Part shown: one piece after another, positions 1-5,327 of the stretch
Numbering within the stretch: position 1 is the stretch's first letter
Layout: every line of letters starts with the position of its first letter
From: an uncultured Lachnospiraceae bacterium
GTDB lineage: Bacteria > Bacillota > Clostridia > Lachnospirales > Lachnospiraceae
Reading direction: 5' to 3'
Length of the DNA stretch: 5,453 nucleotides
Assembly: GCA_905236545.1 (NCBI GenBank)
Contig: CAJOQO010000181.1
Location: 1-5,453, forward strand
Made by a program: the position numbers and the translations under genes
Notes under the pieces: model-generated
The model's database searches: none
What the model saw: only the letters and a program-made list of their open reading frames with translations
Told to the model about the DNA's origin: nothing

Positions 1-963
1 ATGGCGATTGAACTGCCGGATCCCGGCAGGCTGGCCGAAGAGATTCTTGCCGGGATCACGGACGCGGCCGAAAGTGCAGGAAAAGCCATATCGGATGCCG
101 CACAGACGGCAGGAGGCGCTGCGTCGGATGTGGCCGGCAATGTCGGAGATGCCGTATCGGAAGCGGCCGGGCAGGTGGAGGACATCGCCTCCGGGTTTGC
201 CTCTCAGACAGGGGAGGTTCTTTCTGACTGGGGAAGGCAGGCCGGAGAAACTGCGGATTCCGTAAAGGAGAAGCTGTCTGACGCTGGCGCAACGGTTAAA
301 ATCTCCGCGGAAAAGCTTGGAGATGCGACTGCCGAGAAGGCTTCCGAGCTGATCGGGAAGGCCGGGAAAACAGCGGATGATGCCATAAACGCGGTATCGA
401 ACGGTGTGGATTATGTAGTGGATCAGGCGGGTCATGTGGTGGATCTTGCGGCATTAGGCGCTGAGCATGCGTCGTCTGCAGCCTCTGACGCTTTTCAGGT
501 GCTGAAGGACAGCGGCTCACTGCTTATGGAGATCGCGCAGGAGGCGGCTGCCGGCCTTGATCTTTCAAAACCAAAGATCTGGGATACGGTAAAAACCAAA
601 GTGGAAAAGGCGATCGACAGGGCATATGAAAGCGGGCTTCTCAGAAGTAAGGTCATCAGCCGGGAGACCATGCGGGCTGTCACAAACATTGTGTTCGGCG
701 CAATGATGTATGGATACCGGTATTCGAACGGGGAGATCACCCTCGGGGAGTATGTATCGGGGATGTCTGAAGTCCTGATCCGGAATGGATTGCCGACAGG
801 CGTCGGGTACCTTGTCTCCCTGCTTCCGATCGCAGTGCCGAATGCCGATAAGATGGCAAAGCAGGCCACGTATTATCTGATCTCCAAGGCTTACGGAGAC
901 GGGCCCGGAGAAGAAATTGAGGCGGAAGAAGAGGCCATGCTGGCGGCGGAGACGGAACGCTGA
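1..963 (+). CDS. LEA/apolipoprotein-like 11-residue-repeat protein of unknown function
   Basis: I do not recognise a named family. The 320-residue protein has two parts. Residues about 10-190 are Ala/Gly/Asp/Glu/Ser-rich, have no cysteine, and look like one long amphipathic helix; residues 21-86 form six contiguous 11-residue units of the type DAAESAGKAIS. Residues about 193-300 are different: a basic helix (KTKVEKAIDRAYESGLL), a segment with MMYGYRYSNGEITLGEY, a Gly/Pro-containing hydrophobic stretch (GLPTGVGYLVSLLPIAVP) and a second helix with YYLISKAYG. The last 20 residues are strongly acidic. No signal peptide is visible, so it is probably cytoplasmic or membrane-surface associated. Eleven-residue repeats of this sort occur in group 3 LEA proteins, apolipoproteins and synucleins, which bind lipid surfaces or protect against drying; any such role here is inference. 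The ATG is the first base of the window, so the ribosome site is not visible and a longer N-terminus cannot be excluded. A flavodoxin gene follows after 28 bases. Confidence 0.85.
   Translation: MAIELPDPGRLAEEILAGITDAAESAGKAISDAAQTAGGAASDVAGNVGDAVSEAAGQVEDIASGFASQTGEVLSDWGRQAGETADSVKEKLSDAGATVKISAEKLGDATAEKASELIGKAGKTADDAINAVSNGVDYVVDQAGHVVDLAALGAEHASSAASDAFQVLKDSGSLLMEIAQEAAAGLDLSKPKIWDTVKTKVEKAIDRAYESGLLRSKVISRETMRAVTNIVFGAMMYGYRYSNGEITLGEYVSGMSEVLIRNGLPTGVGYLVSLLPIAVPNADKMAKQATYYLISKAYGDGPGEEIEAEEEAMLAAETER
61..258 (+). repeat. Six in-register 11-codon repeats (33-bp units)
   Basis: Residues 21-86 of the first protein divide into six 11-mers without gaps: DAAESAGKAIS, DAAQTAGGAAS, DVAGNVGDAVS, EAAGQVEDIAS, GFASQTGEVLS and DWGRQAGETAD. 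Position 1 is mostly acidic, positions 3 and 6 are mostly small or hydrophobic, and position 11 is Ser in five of six. The repeat is clear in protein but worn at DNA level. That suggests an old duplication held by selection on the helix rather than a recent slippage array. Weaker units continue toward residue 130. Confidence 0.8.
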
Positions 964-991
964 AGATGAGTGACAGACGGAGGAAAAGAAG

Positions 992-1405
992 ATGAACATA
1001 GCGGTCAGATACTACACGAAGACAGGAAATACAAAGCGGCTTGCGGAAGCGGTTGCCGGCGCGGTTGGGGCCCAGGCCCTGCCGGTCGATTCTCCTATTG
1101 AGGATCCGGTTGATCTCCTGTTCCTGGGAAACTCCTATTACGCATTCAGCATCGATCCTGAGGTCAGGAACTTTATCAGGTCTCTCGACAGAAACAAGGT
1201 TGGAAAGATCGTCAATTTCGGATCTGCCGCGATGCTGAATTCCACCTATAAGAAGGTGAAGGCTGAGGCGGATAAGATCGGCATCCCCGTGGATGAGCGG
1301 GAATTCCACTGCAGAGGGGAATTCAAAGGGCTCCATAAAGGGAGACCGAACGGGGAAGACCTGAAAGCGGCAGCAGAGTTTGCGAAGAAGATCGTACGGG
1401 AGTGA
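992..1405 (+). CDS. Short-chain flavodoxin family protein
   Basis: This is a cytoplasmic FMN-binding electron carrier or flavodoxin-like oxidoreductase domain of 137 residues, within the short flavodoxin range. The N-terminal strand and phosphate-binding loop read MNIAVRYYTKTGNTKRLAEA; T9-K-T-G-N-T14 matches the flavodoxin T/S-x-T-G-x-T motif that holds the FMN phosphate. The second strand and following loop are DLLFLGNSYYAF (41-52), where aromatic Y49, Y50 and F52 could stack on the isoalloxazine ring. A third strand ends in VNFGSAA (74-80). The C-terminal FHCRGEFKGLHKGRPNGEDL (105-124) resembles the F-x-C-x-G-x-F...G-x-P...DL ending of clostridial flavodoxin-like proteins. The start is supported by GGAGG at 979-983, eight bases upstream. 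The 28-base gap to the preceding gene suggests co-transcription. The redox partner cannot be told from the sequence. Confidence 0.92.
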   Translation: MNIAVRYYTKTGNTKRLAEAVAGAVGAQALPVDSPIEDPVDLLFLGNSYYAFSIDPEVRNFIRSLDRNKVGKIVNFGSAAMLNSTYKKVKAEADKIGIPVDEREFHCRGEFKGLHKGRPNGEDLKAAAEFAKKIVRE

Positions 1406-1407
1406 CC

Positions 1408-1472
1408 GATGCGGGCGGTCTGCCGATGATACGGAGCGCAGCCGCCGGATGTGGGTGGTCTGTCGATGATAC
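1408..1472. repeat. Diverged 25-bp direct repeat, 40-bp period
   Basis: Copy 1 is 1408-1432 and copy 2 is 1448-1472. They match at 22 of 25 positions. The three differences (1412/1452, 1416/1456 and 1423/1463) are all C in copy 1 and T in copy 2. Both copies end in CGATGATAC. They lie in the 118-base gap between the flavodoxin and the next gene, outside any coding sequence I can support. Confidence 0.75.
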
Positions 1473-1490
1473 TGCCCGCGTCTCCGGCGG
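1414..1490 (+). promoter_or_regulatory. Two mutually exclusive RNA hairpins in the intergenic gap
   Basis: Hairpin A pairs 1414-1418 with 1442-1446 and 1420-1423 with 1438-1441, giving nine pairs with one bulged T and a 14-base loop. Hairpin B pairs 1442-1449 with 1483-1490 (CCGCCGGA with TCCGGCGG, eight perfect pairs). It can extend inward through 1451-1455 with 1475-1479 using one G-T wobble. Both need 1442-1446, so only one can form at a time. This is the geometry of an attenuator or of a processing or stabilising element between two parts of an operon. No T-run follows hairpin B, so it is not a classical intrinsic terminator. In GC-rich DNA such pairing can arise by chance. Confidence 0.35.
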
Positions 1491-1523
1491 AAGAACCTGC
1501 ATAGACTGTGAGCGGAAAATGAC

Positions 1524-2078
1524 ATGGGAATCATAGAAAGAACAATCGACAGCATATGCCTGATCGGATCTTTTGTGCTTTTGTTCCTGCTGCCGCAGGA
1601 TACGGGTTTCCTCTTTTACCTGCTGTTCGGGATCTCAGCGTTTCTGTTCTGCATAGGGTTTTTCCGCCTGATCGCTACGTTCAGCGAACCGGCGAGCCCG
1701 GAGGGCAGAAGGCTTGTCGGGCTGATCTTTCTGACGGCAGGCGCGGTCTTGAATGCCTGCGGTCTTTACAGCGTTTATTCAGGTCATGGCAGCGGCCGGA
1801 GCATCACGATCGCTACAATTACGTTAATTGAAGCCATGGTATTCTATGCGATGGCGGGCGGCCTGACCGGCAATCCTGCGTGGAAGAGAGCGATTACGAA
1901 AGGATACAGGACAGCGGCCGTTCTCCTGATCGTCCTGGGAGCCTTTGTCGTGATCAGGGACGGCTTTCGTTCCGGCACGATTCCTTTCGGTACGATGCTC
2001 CTCATCGAGGCGATCTGTCTGTGGAATATAAAGTATGAGACCACGCGGTTTAAGGGGAAGGACGCAGAGAGCTCCTGA
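1524..2078 (+). CDS. Multi-spanning membrane protein, possibly HdeD/DUF308-like
   Basis: The protein has 184 residues and about six hydrophobic segments, near residues 10-24, 28-50, 64-85, 95-114, 128-146 and 152-168. There is no N-terminal signal sequence distinct from the first helix. The segments fall into three helical hairpins with similar endings: ITLIEAMVFYAMAG in the second and MLLIEAICLWNIKY in the third, suggesting internal duplication. Three two-helix hairpins of this size are the layout of HdeD/DUF308 membrane proteins, but sequence similarity is too weak by eye to assign it. The C-terminus is charged (KGKDAESS) and probably cytoplasmic. The ribosome site is weak (GAGCGGA at 1509-1515, nine bases upstream). 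I kept this ATG because no better in-frame start is visible and the first helix follows directly. The next gene starts 61 bases after the stop, so the two may be co-transcribed. Confidence 0.82.
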   Translation: MGIIERTIDSICLIGSFVLLFLLPQDTGFLFYLLFGISAFLFCIGFFRLIATFSEPASPEGRRLVGLIFLTAGAVLNACGLYSVYSGHGSGRSITIATITLIEAMVFYAMAGGLTGNPAWKRAITKGYRTAAVLLIVLGAFVVIRDGFRSGTIPFGTMLLIEAICLWNIKYETTRFKGKDAESS

Positions 2079-2127
2079 AGGAAAACAGCATTACGGAACC
2101 GTTCACGAGGATGATCCAGATCCTTAT

Positions 2128-2134
2128 CAGGTGG
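2128..2134 (+). promoter_or_regulatory. Ribosome site that sets the DUF2085 start
   Basis: CAGGTGG lies five bases before the ATG at 2140. The open frame extends upstream to an ATG at 2035, but that start would overlap the previous gene by 44 bases, and the added 35 residues are a polar stretch not expected in this family. The site therefore favours 2140. Confidence 0.6.
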
Positions 2135-2139
2135 AATAC

Positions 2140-2523
2140 ATGCACAAGGAAATGAAAGGTTTGAGCAGGGCGGATCGCGTGTGGATCACATCCATGCGGA
2201 TCTGCAGGAAATGCTCCGGCTGCCATCAGATGCCGGAGAGGAGCTTTTTTATCGGAAAATACCAGCTTCCTCTGTGCGCCAGATGTACCGGTATCGTGAT
2301 CGGGCACGCAGCAGGAGCGGCAGTGTCCCTGTTTCATCCGGTAAGCCGCCGGAGCCTGATCGGAACACTGCCTCTTATGATTGACGGGATGGTACAGAAG
2401 TACACCTCTTACGAATCGACGAACCGGAGGCGGCTGGCGACGGGGATTCTGTATGGGTTTGCGACGATGAGCGCATGCATCCGTGGGATCAGATTCCTCA
2501 TCGCATGGATCCGGAGAGATTAG
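2140..2523 (+). CDS. DUF2085 family small membrane protein
   Basis: This 127-residue protein carries the conserved core of DUF2085 predicted membrane proteins. The Cys/His motif CSGCHQMPERSFFIG (25-39) is followed by YQLPLCARCTGIVIG (41-55), then PLMIDGMVQ (78-86) and YESTNRRRLATGILYGFA (91-108). C28 and H29 with C46 and C49 look like a metal- or redox-type site next to the membrane. Two further cysteines, C22 and C25, make a C-x2-C just before the core. Family function is not established. Hydrophobic segments are short: about 52-65, 73-86 and 101-122. Only about 26 residues separate the CTG motif from the PLMIDG motif, which I believe is shorter than usual, so a transmembrane helix may be reduced. 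The start at 2140 is chosen for its ribosome site. The stop codon overlaps the left arm of an inverted repeat, and the gene faces the ABC operon convergently. Confidence 0.88.
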   Translation: MHKEMKGLSRADRVWITSMRICRKCSGCHQMPERSFFIGKYQLPLCARCTGIVIGHAAGAAVSLFHPVSRRSLIGTLPLMIDGMVQKYTSYESTNRRRLATGILYGFATMSACIRGIRFLIAWIRRD

Positions 2524-2581
2524 GGAAACGCTGAGTGATTCTGTTTTTTCGGCTGATAAGACCTGTGGCGAAGCGTTTCCC
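2523..2581. repeat. Perfect 10-bp inverted repeat between convergent genes
   Basis: GGGAAACGCT at 2523-2532 is the exact reverse complement of AGCGTTTCCC at 2572-2581, with a 39-base spacer containing a six-T run (2544-2549). The left arm begins on the last base of the DUF2085 stop codon. Possible readings are a bidirectional transcription stop or a very small terminal-inverted-repeat remnant. The T-run sits inside the loop rather than after the stem, so it is not a canonical terminator. Bases flanking the arms show no convincing target duplication. Confidence 0.55.
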
Positions 2582-2594
2582 GAAATGATCTTTG

Positions 2595-2610
2595 AGCGCT
2601 ATAGCGCTAT
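2595..2610. repeat. Tandem palindromic octamer at the permease stop
   Basis: AGCGCTAT occurs twice in tandem (2595-2602 and 2603-2610). Bases 2595-2608 form a perfect 14-bp palindrome, AGCGCTATAGCGCT. The minus-strand permease stop codon (2607-2609) lies inside it. As RNA it could form only a short stem at the 3' end of the ABC operon message, with no U-run after it. Confidence 0.55.
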
Positions 2611-3752
2611 CTCTTATCCTTATCGATAAACTCCAGGGCAATGACCGATGCCAGGGCAAACAGGACGACGAAGACCAGGATATGCCCCCAGTTTCCGAGG
2701 ATATTGCTGACCGTGCAGTCATAAGCCGGATTGTAGCCGGCCTTCGCGGTTGACTGCGCAAGGAAGTCCTTCACGTTGTCTTCCCCGATGATATCCAGGA
2801 CATCTCCAAAAGAGGTGTCGATCGTGAAGCTGGCGTCCCGGTTCTCCCGGACGTCTTTTTCCGCCGCGAACGCGTCGATCGCCTCTCCGAGCGTGGCGTC
2901 GCTTCCGGCCGGCAGCGCGCGCAGCTTCGCGACGGTATCGTTGTCGGCATCTCCAAGCACATCGAGCACCTGGCCGAGCGAGATCTTTGCCCTGAGCTCA
3001 TTTCCCCTGAGATCCTCGATCGTCTTGTCAACCGTGGAATAAGGCAGGTTATTGACATCTGCCTGCGCCGACATGGCATTCATCCCGGGACATGAGATGG
3101 TCAGCATGGTGACCGGCCTTGCAAGCTCCGGAAGCGGGATCAGGCCGCCGGAGAAAACCAGCTGGAAGATCAGCACAAACGGCATGATCGTCATCGCCGT
3201 CGTCGTCGAATGGCACAGGGATGAAATGAACAGTGACATCATATCCGCGGCGTATGTGATCAGGAACATGGTGATGCCGAAGTCGACGATCATCCAGGGA
3301 GTGAAGAGCCCCTGCGCCGGAAACTGAACTCCGAGCAGATCGGTGACAAGCAGCGTTACGATGATCTGCAGGATACACAGAAGACACTGGTAGAGCATAT
3401 GCGCTATGACATAGGAACTGATGTGCATGCCGGAGCGGTGCTCCCTCTTGAGCACATCTCTCTCGCGGCAGATGACCTGGATGGAGTTGAAGCAGCCGTT
3501 CCAGATGCAGATGCAGGCAAATGCCAGTGTTCCGATCAGCGTGCCTTCGGAGGTTTGAAAGAAATCCCCTGCCACGACGATGGACACCAGGCCGGCGATC
3601 AGTGCAGCCATCGGAAGAACCTTCCAGTCGCCTTCATAGAGGAACATCCGGAGGAACTTGGCGAAATAGATCCCGATCTGGGAGAGGCGTCCGCGGTGGC
3701 GGATCTGAAAATCAAAAGCAGTCGTATCTGTATGTACAGTTGTCTCAGCCAT
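2607..3752 (-). CDS. ABC-2 type (ABCG-like) transporter permease
   Basis: This is the membrane half of an ABC exporter, 381 residues. The polar N-terminus (1-44) ends in an amphipathic segment before helix 1 (about 46-62). Further helices lie near 71-94, 113-141, 152-178, 183-205 and 357-375. After helix 2 comes CRERDVLKREHRSGMHISSY (95-114), matching the charged E-R...RE...G...Y connector of ABCG-type ABC-2 permeases. Helix 5 and its exit, FQLVFSGGLIPLPELARP (196-213), fit the same family. Between helices 5 and 6 lies a soluble loop of about 135 residues (222-355), predicted outside the cell by ABCG topology. The ending LEFIDKDKR is cytoplasmic. The start is fixed by GGAGGT five bases upstream and overlaps the end of the ATPase gene by eight bases, so the proteins are translationally coupled and surely partners. 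The substrate is not evident. Efflux of a lipid, peptide or drug would be typical of the family. Confidence 0.92.
   Translation of the reverse strand: MAETTVHTDTTAFDFQIRHRGRLSQIGIYFAKFLRMFLYEGDWKVLPMAALIAGLVSIVVAGDFFQTSEGTLIGTLAFACICIWNGCFNSIQVICRERDVLKREHRSGMHISSYVIAHMLYQCLLCILQIIVTLLVTDLLGVQFPAQGLFTPWMIVDFGITMFLITYAADMMSLFISSLCHSTTTAMTIMPFVLIFQLVFSGGLIPLPELARPVTMLTISCPGMNAMSAQADVNNLPYSTVDKTIEDLRGNELRAKISLGQVLDVLGDADNDTVAKLRALPAGSDATLGEAIDAFAAEKDVRENRDASFTIDTSFGDVLDIIGEDNVKDFLAQSTAKAGYNPAYDCTVSNILGNWGHILVFVVLFALASVIALEFIDKDKR
2748..2987 (-). repeat. Triplicated short motif in the permease external loop
   Basis: Three units with pattern [ST]-[LF]-G-x-[VA]-[LI]-D recur at 27-29 residue spacing: SLGQVLDVLGDADND (from residue 258), TLGEAIDAFAAEKDV (from 287) and SFGDVLDIIGEDNVK (from 314). 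They are acidic and probably form short helices on the outer face. The DNA coding for residues about 271-311 (2821-2940) is about 69% GC by hand count, against about 53% in a sample of the same gene at 3241-3300. Confidence 0.6.
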
Positions 3753-5106
3753 AATGCACCTCCGCGTATTTCATAACATATTCGTCTGCCAGGCCGTCCC
3801 CGCCTTCCTCTTTGCGGTTGATGGTCTTTACGATCTCTTCCATCTTTTCCTTTCCGAAGAATTCCCTCGCCTGCCCGATGCTTCCGTAGAAGGCAAGGCG
3901 TCCGGTCCGCGTGCTGTCCTTTGCCAGGACGATCACATCGTCAAACAGATCGATTACGCGGTCAGGCGTATGCGTAATCACGATAACGATCTTGCCGCTG
4001 TCCGCGATCTTCCGGAGCTGTTCGAAGAGCTCCCTCGCCATGACGCCGTCAAGGCCTGAGTCCGGCTCGTCCAGAATGAAAAGGGACGGACTGGACAGCA
4101 TCTCCATGGAAATGGACAGGCGCTTCTTCTGACCGCCTGAAAGCTTATTGACCAGGCTGTTCTCGACCGGCTTCAGACCGAAGATCTCCTCGACCTCCGC
4201 GATACGCTCTTTGCGGGTCTGTCTGGGGATATCCTTCGACAGCCGGAACTTCGCCGTATCGGAAAGGGTACTGGATACCGTATCCTTGCCGCGCATCATC
4301 TCCGACTGCGGAACAAATCCCACTTCATACATCATCTTCTTGTAATTTCTGTACATGTCGGTGCCGTTCAGAAGAATCTGGGCGTCTGCCTTCTCATATC
4401 CGTTGATCGCATTCACGAAGGTGGTCTTCCCGGCGCCGGAGCCGCCGAGCAGCAGCACCATATGGCCTGACGGAATCGACATGTGGATATCCTTCAGAAG
4501 CACCTTCTTTTTGAAGAATTCCTTTGCGGTTCGTTCCTTCAGATTGATGGTAAGGCCCTCGGACAGAACCGACGCGCTTCCATGCGCCGCGAGCCGTTCC
4601 ATCGCAGCTTTTATGTCCTCCAGCTTCCATGCAGGCTGATACTTTTTCCTGAGCCCCCACACCATCAGCGGAATAAAGCGCAGCTCGTCGAAAATGCACA
4701 GAACGAGCCAGACCTTGCTGGTCTGATACAACTCGATGAGGCCCGCGAAGACCTTTATGTTATAGATAAAATGCACCAGCATGAGCGTGACGATGCATAC
4801 CAGAATGACGCCGGCCAGCTGTATCATTGCCATGTTGTCCGGGTCAAACGGGAACAGCTTCGTCACGATGAGCAGCAGTGTGATCAGGAAGCTGACCAGG
4901 GAAAATACCCGTCCTTCCGGTTCGCGTCCCGCGCAGCGCGCCAGCTGGTATTCTCTCACCCAGGGGATGAGGGCGTACCATGGCCTGTTCCCGGACTTTT
5001 TCAGAACAGACCAGGAACCCAGGGCATACAGACAGCGGAAAGCGATATACGCAGGGTTTGTGTAATCGAATAGCAATATCAGCAGTACGTCAAGAAACGT
5101 TTTCAT
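3745..5106 (-). CDS. ABC transporter ATPase fused to N-terminal DUF5684-like membrane domain
   Basis: The protein has 453 residues in two domains. Residues 1-155 are membrane-embedded, with hydrophobic stretches near 4-30, 67-86, 93-115 and 132-152. SGNRPWYALIPWVREYQLA (38-56) and the later ELYQTSKVWLVLCIF resemble DUF5684 (K-x-G-x-x-x-W-x-A-L-I-P, then a K-S/T-K segment). Residues about 183-420 are a complete ABC ATPase: Walker A GGSGAGKT (221-228), Q-loop Q267 in VGFVPQSE, signature LSGGQ (322-326), Walker B LFILDE (342-347) leading into EPDSGLDG, and switch histidine H379 in ITHTP. The DEP-x-SGLD wording and the long segment between Q-loop and signature fit the ABCG-like class. All catalytic residues are present, so it should hydrolyse ATP and drive the permease encoded next. 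The start ATG has GGGA at 5117-5114 and a more distant GAGGT at 5124-5120. Standard prokaryotic ABC-2 ATPases lack an N-terminal membrane domain, so the fusion may add a scaffold or accessory helices to the exporter. Confidence 0.95.
   Translation of the reverse strand: MKTFLDVLLILLFDYTNPAYIAFRCLYALGSWSVLKKSGNRPWYALIPWVREYQLARCAGREPEGRVFSLVSFLITLLLIVTKLFPFDPDNMAMIQLAGVILVCIVTLMLVHFIYNIKVFAGLIELYQTSKVWLVLCIFDELRFIPLMVWGLRKKYQPAWKLEDIKAAMERLAAHGSASVLSEGLTINLKERTAKEFFKKKVLLKDIHMSIPSGHMVLLLGGSGAGKTTFVNAINGYEKADAQILLNGTDMYRNYKKMMYEVGFVPQSEMMRGKDTVSSTLSDTAKFRLSKDIPRQTRKERIAEVEEIFGLKPVENSLVNKLSGGQKKRLSISMEMLSSPSLFILDEPDSGLDGVMARELFEQLRKIADSGKIVIVITHTPDRVIDLFDDVIVLAKDSTRTGRLAFYGSIGQAREFFGKEKMEEIVKTINRKEEGGDGLADEYVMKYAEVHYG
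3758..3763 (-). promoter_or_regulatory. Strong ribosome site for the permease inside the ATPase gene
   Basis: On the minus strand this reads GGAGGT, five bases before the permease ATG and within the last codons of the ATPase gene. With the eight-base gene overlap it shows translational coupling of the two transporter halves. Confidence 0.85.
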
Positions 5107-5191
5107 CGTAATGGTCCCAACCTCGCAATCTATTTTTTCATGAAGCTCATCTCTTCAGCGTTACAGGCCACACCCAGGCCGCTATGAGGTC

Positions 5192-5236
5192 AAACAGATT
5201 TCTGTTTCCAAAGTCCTTTGTGCATATGATATCATA
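5192..5236. promoter_or_regulatory. Cluster of three consecutive perfect dyads, possible operator array
   Basis: Three back-to-back perfect dyads lie in the divergent region. AAACAGA-TT-TCTGTTT is at 5192-5207, CAAAG-TC-CTTTG at 5209-5220 and TATGATATCATA at 5225-5236. Their centres are about 15 and 16 bases apart. The third contains TATGAT on the minus strand (5236-5231), a good -10 match for the ABC operon, but I see no convincing -35 at 17 bases (TCATCA at 5259-5254). The first two would then lie just downstream of that start point, where repressor sites are common. The sequences of the three differ, so they need not bind one protein. Confidence 0.4.
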
Positions 5237-5252
5237 ATGTTGGCGGCTCATG

Positions 5253-5281
5253 TTGATGAGAAATGATTTTCCGGTTACATT
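5253..5281 (+). promoter_or_regulatory. Candidate sigma-A-type promoter for the secreted-protein gene
   Basis: TTGATG (5253-5258), a 17-base spacer and TACATT (5276-5281) each match four of six consensus bases at ideal spacing. The expected start point is near 5288, 40 bases before the ATG at 5328. A small dyad, CTCAT-GTTG-ATGAG (5247-5260), overlaps the -35 box. Confidence 0.4.
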
Positions 5282-5293
5282 CTGCAGCTGCAG
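5282..5293. repeat. CTGCAG tandem palindrome at the expected transcription start
   Basis: CTGCAGCTGCAG is both a tandem duplication of a hexamer and a perfect 12-bp palindrome. It begins one base after the TACATT box ends, where a repressor would block initiation. Confidence 0.4.
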
Positions 5294-5327
5294 GGGTCCG
5301 GTACAGATTAGGAAGGCTGGGAAAAAA

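Noticed and set aside
1483..1523. Intrinsic terminator after the flavodoxin gene
   Set aside because: The stem ending at 1490 is followed by AAGAACCTGC, with no T-run, so termination there is not supported.
737..1555. Minus-strand open frame of 272 codons spanning three plus-strand genes
   Set aside because: It is antisense to the repeat-protein end, the flavodoxin and the start of the membrane protein. Its translation is Arg/Ser/Pro-rich with no domain, as expected of a shadow frame in GC-rich DNA.
2035..2139. N-terminal extension of the DUF2085 gene to an ATG at 2035
   Set aside because: It would overlap the previous gene by 44 bases, adds a polar stretch with no family match, and ignores the good ribosome site before 2140.
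3399..3776. Plus-strand open frame of 125 codons across the permease start
   Set aside because: It is a shadow of the permease. It has no domain features and runs against two well-supported overlapping genes.
4483..5073. Plus-strand open frame of 196 codons inside the ABC ATPase gene
   Set aside because: It lies opposite a gene with every ABC motif intact, and its His/Gln/Arg-rich translation resembles no family.
5141..5157. TGAAG/CTTCA hairpin near the ATPase start as a terminator
   Set aside because: The arms are only five bases. The adjacent homopolymer is T on the plus strand before the stem and A on the minus strand after it, so neither direction gives a terminator.
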